DNA from: Nemertoderma westbladi
Taxonomy: Eukaryota > Xenacoelomorpha > Nemertodermatida > Nemertodermatidae
Assembly: GCA_032718475.1 (NCBI GenBank)
Contig: JAUCBJ010004099.1
Location: 34,542 to 98,541, forward strand
Length of the DNA stretch: 64,000 nucleotides
Direction: 5' to 3'
Shown: one piece after another, positions 10,381-21,600 of the stretch
How positions within the stretch are numbered: the stretch's first letter is position 1
Layout: every line of letters begins with the position of its first letter
Notes under the pieces: generated by a model
The model's input: the letters and a program-made list of their open reading frames with translations, nothing else
Databases searched by the model: none
What the model was told of the DNA's origin: nothing
Position numbers and translations under genes: made by a program

Positions 10381-12639
10381 CTAAACATAAACAACTGTGC
10401 AAAATGGGCGGAATTGGGGGTGGGGGGGGGGGGGGGGGGGGGGGGGGTAACCCACCTGGGGAGTCGAACTGTTGGGTTTAGTAGAACCATCAGGACTGCG
10501 TGGTCTCGGTACCAAGGATGAATTGCGAACCGGCGGTCGGGGGGACAGATGTCCAGCGAGCTGGCGGCGTCTCGCGGGACTCAGGTCCCGTAGGGAGGGG
10601 ACGCAGAGAGGTGGGCCGCAAAGATTGGAGACCAGAGGTGGGGTTGCCGAGATGATGGGAGAGGGAACCCGTGTGGGTTCGCTTGGTCTATGGGTGGGTT
10701 CGCTGGGTCGATGGGTGGGTTCGCTGGGTCGACGGCTGGGTTCATTGGGACGACGGCATTCCAATGGGTTGGCGATGGGGGGTTGCGATGGACGCCGAAC
10801 CGACGCGTAGAGCGCTTCCTGTTTGTCAACCCCGACACGATTTAGACGCGGCGAACGCGACGAAGATTGCCGGTTGCTTGGCAGTTCGGTGGGTTTGTTT
10901 GTCGACCCAACGGGTCTTATCTTACCTGCAGCAGTGGGACGATCCAGCGGACCCGGGAAACTCAACCGCCTATCGCCATCAGACGATTCAACTGATTTAT
11001 TTTTCCGTATTACATCGGCGTAGTTACTGCCGCCCAACGGTGTCTGCGCAGATTTCTCGGTTGAGGGTTTCCCGCGAGCTGTTGTCGCCACTATGTTAGC
11101 CTCTCGTGTAACACGAGACAAAGTCTCGTAGTTGTTACTCGAGGGCGGCTGGCCAAAGTAGAACACCTCATTGCCATGGTGTTGCAGTTGCAGTCCACTT
11201 TTTCCAAAATGCTTGCTGTTTCCCGAGGGATCAGTGCACAAAATCTGAGCGGAAGCGAAGTCTATATAGTCGTCGGGAGATCGGTGTTTACTGATGATGC
11301 GCTTGGAGGAGTTGTCCCGCCCGGAGTCTCGGACTACGTAGCCGTTCTCTACGGGTTTCCCCGCCCGTCCCGACCTACGCAGGTTGCTTGTCTGCACGTC
11401 CACATAGTTACCGGCGCTGCGACCCGTAAATCCCGAGATATCCGCAACCAACGCAGTAAGTTTACCACCGTAACCAGTTCCCCCAGCACCGGTTCCCCCA
11501 GTCCCCGGGACATCCGGCCCGTCCGTAAACTCGCAGTAGGCGTGGCTCAACGACCCCTTCCGTCGCAGATACACAACCTCCTCGGGCTGCTCCCCCGTCG
11601 CGGCGGGTGGCTGTTGCCTCGGTAACGAGCCGGTCCAGGACTCGAGACTGGGAGTGACGGCCCGTTCCGCGTCGTCCTTGGAACGACTCTGTCGGGGCAG
11701 CGACTTGGAGCGGTTTACCCGCTGCACCCCACTGACGCCCCGTCTGGGCTCGGCTTCCTTCGGCGCTATAGAGTGTTTCTGTCCTACATTGACTACCGCG
11801 ACGTTATTCTGGTAAGACTTGTTAGATTGTGATGGAGCGGTATTGTTCTGTTTTAGTTGGTTATTTTGCGATGGAATATTGTTCTGCCACGTTTGAGTTG
11901 TGGAATAATTTTGCCTCTGTTGATTACTTTGTGACGTCCCACTATTATGCCTGGATTGTATATTCTGTGACGTCACACTACTACGTTCAGTTTGGTTAAT
12001 GTGTGATGTAGTAGCATTCTGCTTCGATTCGTTACGCAGAAACGGCGTTTTCTGTCCTGGATGGTTACTCGGTGACGTCGTGTTTTTCCCCGGATGGTTA
12101 CTCTGTGACGTCATCATGTTTTGCCTCGAATGGTTATTTTGTGACGTCATCGTGTTTTGCCCCGGATGGGTACTCTGTGACGTCATCGCGTTTTGCCCCG
12201 AATAGCTACTCCGTGACGTCATCGTGTTTTGTCCCGGATGGCTACTCCGTGAAGTCATCATGTTTTGCCCCGGATGGTTACTCCGTGACGTCATCGTGTT
12301 TTGCCCCGGATGGTTACTCTGTGACGTCATCGTGTTTTGGCCCGCATTGTTACTCTGTGACGGTATAACATTATGCTGAGGTTGGGTAGGATGTGACGTC
12401 ATAGGAATTGGTGTGCTAGTAGCAATAGAGTTAGCAGTGGATCCCGAGCGATGACCGTGGGTTGCTAGGTTACCAACTACGGTAGAAGGGTAGGATGATT
12501 TGGTGGGGACATATGGGATTGATCCGACGTGTGACGTCACATGATTAGTGGCCCCCGCAGCCGATGTAGGTAGGATAGTTTGTGAGGAACTGAGGAATTG
12601 TTGGTGGTTGTGCAAGGAATGAATACTCACGGTAACCCT
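10381..12639 (-). CDS. MRL exon g: long low-complexity C-terminal tail
   Basis: The acceptor GCTGCTGTGCCAG opens phase 0 and the frame stays open for 752 codons to a stop at 10381-10383. It contains a 12-residue repeat region (SNHPGQNTMTSQ type), SLPRQ motifs, a YASVRRPSQPP stretch, a seven-residue RPSEPTH repeat and, near the end, a YPPPPPPPP run made by the poly-G tract. MRL tails are typically proline-rich with Ena/VASP EVH1 ligands; this run is only a weak candidate because the preceding residue is Tyr. Alternative end: CCCCAG|GTGGGT at 10456/10455 is a good phase-0 donor, so the exon may stop at 10456 and continue in an exon not recognised here. Confidence 0.75.
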   Translation of the reverse strand, partial: RVTVSIHSLHNHQQFLSSSQTILPTSAAGATNHVTSHVGSIPYVPTKSSYPSTVVGNLATHGHRSGSTANSIATSTPIPMTSHPTQPQHNVIPSQSNNAGQNTMTSQSNHPGQNTMTSRSNHPGQNMMTSRSSHPGQNTMTSRSSYSGQNAMTSQSTHPGQNTMTSQNNHSRQNMMTSQSNHPGKNTTSPSNHPGQKTPFLRNESKQNATTSHINQTERSSVTSQNIQSRHNSGTSQSNQQRQNYSTTQTWQNNIPSQNNQLKQNNTAPSQSNKSYQNNVAVVNVGQKHSIAPKEAEPRRGVSGVQRVNRSKSLPRQSRSKDDAERAVTPSLESWTGSLPRQQPPAATGEQPEEVVYLRRKGSLSHAYCEFTDGPDVPGTGGTGAGGTGYGGKLTALVADISGFTGRSAGNYVDVQTSNLRRSGRAGKPVENGYVVRDSGRDNSSKRIISKHRSPDDYIDFASAQILCTDPSGNSKHFGKSGLQLQHHGNEVFYFGQPPSSNNYETLSRVTREANIVATTARGKPSTEKSAQTPLGGSNYADVIRKNKSVESSDGDRRLSFPGPLDRPTAAGKIRPVGSTNKPTELPSNRQSSSRSPRLNRVGVDKQEALYASVRRPSQPPIANPLECRRPNEPSRRPSEPTHRPSEPTHRPSEPTRVPSPIISATPPLVSNLCGPPLCVPSLRDLSPARRRQLAGHLSPRPPVRNSSLVPRPRSPDGSTKPNSSTPQVGYPPPPPPPPHPQFRPFCTVVYV

Positions 12640-15600
12640 CTGGCACAGCAGCAATGAAATGTTGTAATAAAATATTTAAATGTAATAAAAATAATAGTTA
12701 ATTTCGAAACTTGAACAGGTCGTCGGAAGAACAATGACAGTCGTCCACCATCCCTACTGTCGGCGTCGTCGGAAGTACACAGACAGTCGTCCACCATCCC
12801 TACTGTCGGCGTCGTCGGAAGTACACAGACAGTCGTCCACCATCCCTACTGTCGGCGTCATCGGAAGTACACAGACAGTCGTCCACCATCCCTACTGTCG
12901 GCGTCGTCGGATGTACACAGACAGTCGTCCACCATCCCTACTGTCGACATTGGCATGCTACATTGCAGCTGCATACCTATTATAAATTAAAAACTCTACC
13001 AGTATGCCGGATTACTACATAGAGTTCTGGACTTCCCCTTAAAGCTATATTAATTGATATTGATTGTATAACAATGCTTACCTCAGGTAATGAGGCCTTT
13101 CTTTCGCTGGTCTTCTGTCTGGGTTCACTGTTTAGGTAGTGATGGTCCATGGAAGACAGTCTGTCTTCTCCCGTCGAGGTAGAAGAGTTCGCATTTGTTT
13201 GGGGAACTAATTACAATATAAATTCAAAATTTATTTATATATAAATAATTAAACGTTAAGATAATTAAATTTAAAATTTTGATGTTGATATAGCAGCCAC
13301 AGGACAACATTAGTCCGTAAGTCCGCTTACACAACTTTATAGTCCGCTCACACAACTTTATAGTCCGCTAACACAACTTTATAGTCCGCTCACGCAACTT
13401 TATAGACCGCTCACACAACTTTACAGTCCCCTCACACAACTGTATAGTCCGCTAACACAACTTTATAGTCCGCTCACACAACTTCTTTACAGTGCGCTCA
13501 CTACTACTACTAGGATCGGCATGCTGCATTGCAGCTGCATTTTTAAGAATGCTGTGCCGGCTTGTCAACAAAATTGCACCGCCACAACTCCCTATCACCC
13601 ATGACATTTGCTAGATCATCCGCATCTTTAAGGCCAGTGTCCTTTAAGATGCGTCTCAAGAATGTCATGGGCTGTCCACCATGCTTATTCACTCCATGAG
13701 GCTGCCAAAGTACAAGATTATGCACTGGCTGGTCCTCACGGCGAAAGCAATGTCCTGCAAAGCGGAGGCGATTTTGTTCTAGTGTCAAGCTTGGGGGAAC
13801 CAATGAGCAGTATGTTCTAATGAGCTGAGGAGCCGTTGGGCTCCCTCTAATGATTCTGAGAGTACTCCTAAGTCATCAGCAAAGTCTAGATCAGTTAGGT
13901 ACTTGGCAGGATTTCCTCGACTTCTGGAGCCAGTAGCCGGAGTTATCATCACCCCATCATCATTATGATGATCTAAGAACATGCGTAGAACATAGTCAAC
14001 CACAATAATGAACAAGAATGATGCAAGTGTGTCTCCTTGGAGGACGCCCCATAACACTTCAAATGGTTCTGTGTCACCGTCAACAGTAGACACAAATGTT
14101 GTCGAACCATCGTATACTGATCTGATTGCTGCAATAATTTCATCAGGAATCCCATATAATGAAAGTATGCTGAACATACGTGAGCGGGAGACTGAATCAA
14201 AGGCCTTGAAGAAGTCAACAAAGATAACAGCCAGATGCCTGTCATTCTTTTTTGATAATTCTTCAATTATCCTTCTAAGTGCCAAAATGGGCTCCATGGT
14301 CCAACGACCTTTACGGAACCCATTCTGATTTCCACGGAGCAGTCTCTCAATGGGATCCCTGATGCGAATTAATAGAATCCTATTGTATAGCTTTGCAGCA
14401 ATCGAGATCAATGAGACTCCCCGAAAAGAACCATAGAGTGTTAGGTTGCCCTTCTTGGGAACTGGCACCAACTTATTTGTTTTCATTTCTTGTGGGACTC
14501 TTGTTGTTCGGTACATGTCCACTATGATGGGATAGATGAGCTTTAAACACTCAGGTATTTTAAAGACCTCAGGGGGAACACCATCTACTCCACTGGCACG
14601 ATTGGTCTTAATGCTCTTTGCAGCAGCCTTCACTTCTGCAAAGGAGATATCGCCAATGGGAATATCTGGGAGTACAGACTCAGACACTTTTACTTCTATA
14701 AAGTTATCAGGCAATACCCTGTCATTATTGAGGAGCTTTTCAAAGTGGGCTTTCCAACCATTGAGGCGATCGGCTGGTGATTCAACCTTAACCTTGGTGG
14801 TTGGTTGGCTTTTCCGCCCAGTAAGCAGATTGATCGATTTCCATGCCTGGGATGATTGCCTGCTGTCGTCAGCATCATTGATGGCATCAACCTGTTGGTT
14901 TATTAGCTCCTGTAAATTAACAGAGTACTGCCTGTTCAGGGACCTAGATGCAGCCTTAACTGCATTCTTGGCCGCTGTTGTCTGTTTGAGTCGGGACTCT
15001 TTCTGCGCCTTATGAAGGTCATTTCGGCACTTCTGAATTTTGTTGTCAGTCCAGGGGGCCCTTTTCCTGTTTCGAGGGTATACAGGAACTGTTTCTGTAG
15101 CTGCTAACTTAACTGCCTCTGTAAAGGCAGTATAGCCCTCACAGTGATCTGCCGCCTCAGAGGCAAGAGCCTCATACCTGTTACTCAGCTGTAGTGTGAA
15201 GCTGGATCTCACACTTGGCTGTTGCAACAGAGAGGACCAGTCATGCCGCGGCAAGGCAGATTTCGTTGTTCTGCTAGCACGCAGACTAAGTCTTACCTTG
15301 GCCACAATAAGGCGGTGATCACTGGAGAAGGGTCGAAGTGTAAATAAATGCATTACAGTCTTGTATAGAGCTCCTGTATTTCCTACGAAACAGAATATGG
15401 TCTATCTGGGACTTGTGACCACTGGGTCCACTATGAGTCCATAGCTTTCCAGTTCGCTTCTTGAACTGAGTTCCAGCCGAAAACAATCCATTTCCAGAGA
15501 TAAAATCCTGAAGATGGACAGAATTTCGGTTAACACTATTGCTATAGACCCAGGGCGATGTAGGTGATTGATGCAGACTTGCATTAAAGTCTCCCAGGAA

Positions 15601-18600
15601 TGTTAAGAATGCATGCTGATCCACTCCATCAGTAGCTGCTTGTAGATTGTGGTAGAAATTTTCCACCTCCTCTACAGGGGCAACACTAGTTGGAGAGTAG
15701 CACACAATCAGAACCACCTTAGGAAACTTCTTAGCCAGTCTTCCAGAACATGAGAAGTGGCAACGGATGATGCGGTTAGAGATTTGGTCTATTTTGTCCA
15801 ATGCTGCATGTGCAGTTGGATTCATCAGACCAATTCCACCATTGCCACTATCATCTGCTGACGCGAGGGCGAGTCGCCAACCCCCCCCCCCCCCCCCATG
15901 TCCTTAATCAGAACCTCATCAGTCTGTCAAGTCTGCATTCGGTGCTCTTGAACACCCACTGCGCTAAGAGAAAGCTTATCTGCCAAGGCAGTCAGCTCAC
16001 CTTGTCGCATTGGGGACCCGAGTGTTAGGGTGTTTACTGAGGCTAGTCTAGTGACTTGCCTCAGATTCACCAATGGCTTTGTTGGTCGGGGTGGAACATG
16101 AGAGTAGCCTCCAACTCCAGAATCCCTCTCCCCATCACAATCTGGCCTCCCTGGTGACCCAGGGTTTGGGCCAGAAAGGTCATCAGGAAAGGGACTCAAA
16201 GAATTGTTGGCTGCTCTCTCTCCAGTAGGGGGTGAGACAGGCAGCCGGTCAGGAGTTAACTGACGCCTGTGAGGCCGATTGTGTCCGGTAATTCCACTGG
16301 CCTCTAGTGGCCGGACCTCCGCATTGCTAATGTAATCCATAGTGGGGGTTGGGGGGGGGGGTGCTTTTTTGCCGAGTCAGCTCTCGGGGCAAATACCACA
16401 CCCTGGTTTGCCATTCCACAGGGTGGGTGTCGCAATGGAGTCAGATATGAGGCCCATCACCCATATCTACTCTGGCGCACATGACCCACCATTGGCTGTT
16501 GCAGCTCATCTGCTGGGTAATGCCCTGTACCCTTGCTGCCAGGTGCAGGTCGCAGTGAAGTGCTCTCAGAGTGGACATAAGAACACTCTACACCTGACCA
16601 GCCATTGGTAGATCACCATCTGCCTGGTCAGGCCATATACCCCTGCAGCCAAGTATATGGGTCCTTAATCCAGGACCAACGGCGTCCTTATCCCAGAACG
16701 AAGGGGCTCCTAGTTACAGGACCAGATTTGCCCTAGTAAGAGGGTCTATGCAGCTACAGGTGGCACCTCCTTTATGCTGCATGGAGGTGGCAAGTTTTCT
16801 TGATCAATGACCTAGAATACCTGACCTGACCTGAAAATCTTAAAATAATAACTTTCGCGGAAAAACAATAAATTTATATAACAATAACTTTTGAACAAAA
16901 TTTTCAAGATAAAAGAATACATGAGTAGTATAAGTACAACACGGTTAGGAAATGAAAATAAATCTCATGGCGGTCATAGTATAGTGTATATTGTTGGCAT
17001 GAATTAAAACAGCGTGTAATCTCAGTTTGTTTACATATAATACATAATAACCTCATAGTTATAAACTTACCCGTGTGAGTTCCAGTAATCTCTGCGACAG
17101 GCGTTTGATTACCCAAATTCGCAATCATTTGACGTTCAAACTCTGCGGTACCAGTGATTGTTTCTTTGTAATTATCCAATAACTGCTTTCCGTACTGAAA
17201 AAAAAGATAATTATTAAATACGAGTCCGCAGATAACAGATCGGAAGGGTTTACTGTGGAAGATCAGATCGCCCATGGTGTCAATAGCGATGCTATCTAAA
17301 TATGATTACCTAAAAGATTATCCCATCTGTGTGCACTGTGTTTAAAAGTTTCAATTGCCCCACAATGTGGTTTTTAAGATATTTTGGTTGTAAACAATTC
17401 TTTATAATATATTGAGTTGCACTTACAACTCAATATAGTTAAAGCTCTCTAGCTCTAGTGTTTGCTAGCATTTGTTCTTGGAACAATTAATTAAGCGGAG
17501 TTTATTACTGCACCTGCTCTGAGTAGAAGTATGATTCCAATTCGAACACAGACTCCATACTCAGTACTCAGCTCACTCACCTTCATACTCAGTACTAAAC
17601 TCACTCATCTTCATACTTAGTACTAAACTCACTCATCTTCATACTCAGTATACTCAACTCACTCACCTTCATACACAGTACTAAACTCACTCACCTTCAT
17701 ACTCAGTACTCAACTCACTCACCTTCATACTCAGTACTCAACTCACTCACCTTCATACACAGTACTAAACTCACTCACCTTCATACTCAGTACTCAACTC
17801 ACTCACCTTCATACTCAGTACTAAACTCACTCACCTTCATACACAGTACTAAACTCACTCACCTTCATACTCAGTACTAAACTCACTCACCTTCATACAC
17901 AGTACTAAACTCACTGACCTTCATACTCAGTACTAAACTCACTCATCTTCATACTCAGTACTCAACTCACTCACCTTCATACACAGTACTCAACTCACTC
18001 ACCTTCATACACAGTACTAAACTCACTCACCTTCATACTCAGTACTAAACTCACTCACCTTCATACACAGTACTAAACTCACTAACCTTCATACTCAGTA
18101 CTAAACTCACTCATCTTCATACTCAGTAATCAACTCACTCACCTTCATACACAGTACTCAACTCACTCACCTTCATACACAGTACTCAACTCACTCACCT
18201 TCATACACAGTACTAAACTCACTCATCTTCATACACAGTACTCAACTCACTCACCTTCATACTCAGTACTAAACTCACTCACCTTCATACACAGTACTTA
18301 ACTCACTCACCTTCATACACAGTACTAAACTCACTCACCTTCATACACAGTACTAAACTCACTCACCTTCATACTCAGTACTAAACTCACTCACCTTCAT
18401 ACACAGTACTAAACTCACTAACCTTCATACTCAGTACTAAACTCACTCATCTTCATACTCAGTACTCAACTCACTCACCTTCATACACAGTACTCAACTC
18501 ACTCACCTTCATACACAGTACTAAACTCACTCACCTTCATACTTAGTACTAAACTCACTCACCTTCATACACAGTACTAAACTCACTAACCTTCATACTC

Positions 18601-21600
18601 AGTACTAAACTCACTCATCTTCATACTCAGTAATCAACTCACTCACCTTCATACACAGTACTCAACTCACTCATCTTCATACACAGTACTCAACTCACTC
18701 ACCTTCATACACAGTACTCAACTCACTCACCTTCATACACAGTACTAAACTCACTCACCTTCATACACAGTACTAAACTCACTCACCTTCATACACAGTA
18801 CTAAACTCACTAACCTTCATACTCAGTACTAAACTCACTCATCTTCATACTCAGTACTCAACTCACTCACCTTCATACACAGTACTAAACTCACTCATCT
18901 TCATACACAGTACTAAACTCACTCACCTTCATACACAGTACTCAACTCACTCATCTTCATACACAGTACTCAACTCACTCACCTTCATACACAGTACTAA
19001 ACTAACCCACCTTCATACACAGTACTAAACTCACTCACCTTCATACTCAGTACTAAACTCACTCATCTTCATACACAGTACTAAACTCACTCACCTTCAT
19101 ACACAGTACTAAACTCACTCACCTTCATACACAGTACTCAACTCACTAACTTTCATACACAGTACTAAACTCACTCACCTTCATACACAGTACTCAACTC
19201 ACTCATCTTCATACACAGTACTCAATTCACTCACCTTCATACACAGTACTAAACTCACTCATCTTCATACACAGTACTCAATTCACTCACCTTCATACTC
19301 AGTACTAAACTCACTCATCTTCATACACAGTACTAAACTCACTCACCTTCATACACAGTACTAAACTCACTCATCTTCATACTCAGTACTAAACTCACTC
19401 ATCTTCATACACAGTACTAAACTCACTCACCTTCATACACAGTACTCAACTCACTAACTTTCATACACAGTACTAAACTCACTCACCTTCATACTCAGTA
19501 CTAAACTCACTCATCTTCATACACATTACTAAACTCACTCATCTTCATACACAGTACTCAATTCACTCACCTTCATACACAGTACTAAACTCACTCACCT
19601 TCATACACAGTACTAAACTCACTCACCTTCATACTCAGTACTAAACTCACTCACCTTCATACTCAGTACTAAACTCACTCACCTTCATACACAGTACTAA
19701 ACTCACTCACCTTCATACTCAGTACTAAACTCACTCACCTTCATACACAGTACTCAACTCACTCACCTTCATACACAGTACTAAACTCACTCACCTTCAT
19801 ACTCAGTACTAAACTCACTCACCTTCATACACAGTACTCAACTCACTCACCTTCATACACAGTACTAAACTCACTCACCTTCATACACAGTACTAAACTC
19901 ACTCACCTTCATACTCAGTACTAAACTCACTCACCTTCATACACAGTACTAAACTCACTCACCTTCATACTCAGTACTAAACTCACTCACCTTCATACTC
20001 AGTACTAAACTCACTCACCTTCATACACAGTACTAAACTCACTCACCTTCATACTCAGTACTAAACTCACTCACCTTCATACACAGTACTCAACTCACTC
20101 ACCTTCATACACAGTACTAAACTCACTCACCTTCATACACAGTACTAAACTCACTCACCTTCATACTCAGTACTAAACTCACTCACCTTCATACTCAGTA
20201 CTAAACTCACTCACCTTCATACTCAGTACTAAACTCACTCACCTTCATACTCAGTACTAAACTCACTCACCTTCATACACAGTACTCAACTCACTCACCT
20301 TCATACACAGTACTAAACTCACTCACCTTCATACTCAGTACTAAACTCACTCACCTTCATACTCAGTACTAAACTCACTCACCTTCATACTCAGTACTCA
20401 ACTCACTCACCTTCATACTCAGTACTAAACTCACTCATCTTCATACACAGTACTAAACTCACTCATCTTCATACTCAGTACTTAACTGACTCATCTTCAT
20501 ACACAGTACTAAACTCACTCATCTTCATACTCAGTACTTAACTCACTCACCTTCATACTCAGTACTTAACTCACTCACCTTCATACACAGTACTAAACTC
20601 ACTCACCTTCATACACAGTACTAAACTCACTCACCTTCATACTCAGTACTAAACTCACTCACCTTCATACTCAGTACTAAACTCACTCACCTTCATACTC
20701 AGTACTCAACTCACTCACCTTCATACTCAGTACTAAACTCACTCATCTTCATACACAGTACTAAACTCACTCATCTTCATACTCAGTACTTAACTCACTC
20801 ATCTTCATACACAGTACTAAACTCACTCACCTTCATACACAGTACTCAACTCACTCACCTTATACACAGTACTAAACTCACTCACCTTCATACACAGTAC
20901 TTAACTCACTCACCTTCATACTCAGTACTTAAGTCACTCACCTTTGCTATCCGTATACCGACGACCCACTGGTGACACACATAAGGGCTGTCTACCGCGA
21001 TGTACTTTATGTACTTGGATTTCAACTGAATCTGTGGGTGTTTCAGGGCGAAACCAAATTCGAATGGGGCCTTCAGATGGCGCTTGAAGTCCAGAGCGTA
21101 GTAAACGTTGGCTTGGTCGAAACGTGTCAGACACTGCAGACCCTTAGGCGTCTAAAATTCAATAACACAATAAAACAAAAACTATTTACATCGTTGTGTG
21201 AAAAGTAACACCTTTCAGCGTTATAACCCGAGTTTATTTATATACCGAGCGAGCGCAGTGAAGGAGACGATAATTCAATGTTCAATCAATAATGAAATTG
21301 AACCAAACTTGGTACACACGTAGTCTATGAAAAGTTTAGAAATTCTACACACAGACAGACTTATACAGTTCCTCTGTCGAGGCTAGGGGGCGAGTTGAAA
21401 GAAACCTAGAAGTAGTGAACTGGTCCACTAATACGTGTACTGCAACGCAAAGGCTCATTAATACTTCGTGCTGCGCGAAGGTGCGGCGAACGTGTAAGAG
21501 TGAATACAGCGCATGGACTGCTTTAAAAGTACAATAGTGTTTGGCGGGGCGGTTGAAATCCGACTAAAGGCTGTCTGTAGAAATTTCGCACTGTTGTATT

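Larger units (their letters stand above)
13503..16840 (-). mobile_element. Decayed APE-type LINE (non-LTR retrotransposon)
   Basis: A minus-strand element in the intron between MRL exons e and f. From its 5' end: a 5' region (16840-16341) starting near a CCTGACCTGACCTGA stretch, an ORF start at 16340, endonuclease, reverse transcriptase and a short C-terminal segment, then a 3' tail with TAGTAGTAGTAG near 13503-13515. The microsatellite-like tail and the RLRFAGHCFRRED C-terminal motif are common in RTE-like elements of marine invertebrates; the clade is not assigned. It is inactive: frameshifts, a poly-C insertion and an internal deletion. No clear target-site duplication was identified. Confidence 0.85.

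Noticed and set aside
10249-10521. Gly-rich open frame through the poly-G tract
   Set aside because: A shadow of the homopolymer and of the real exon on the other strand.
14008-15015. Plus-strand frames inside the LINE
   Set aside because: Antisense shadows of the reverse transcriptase frame.
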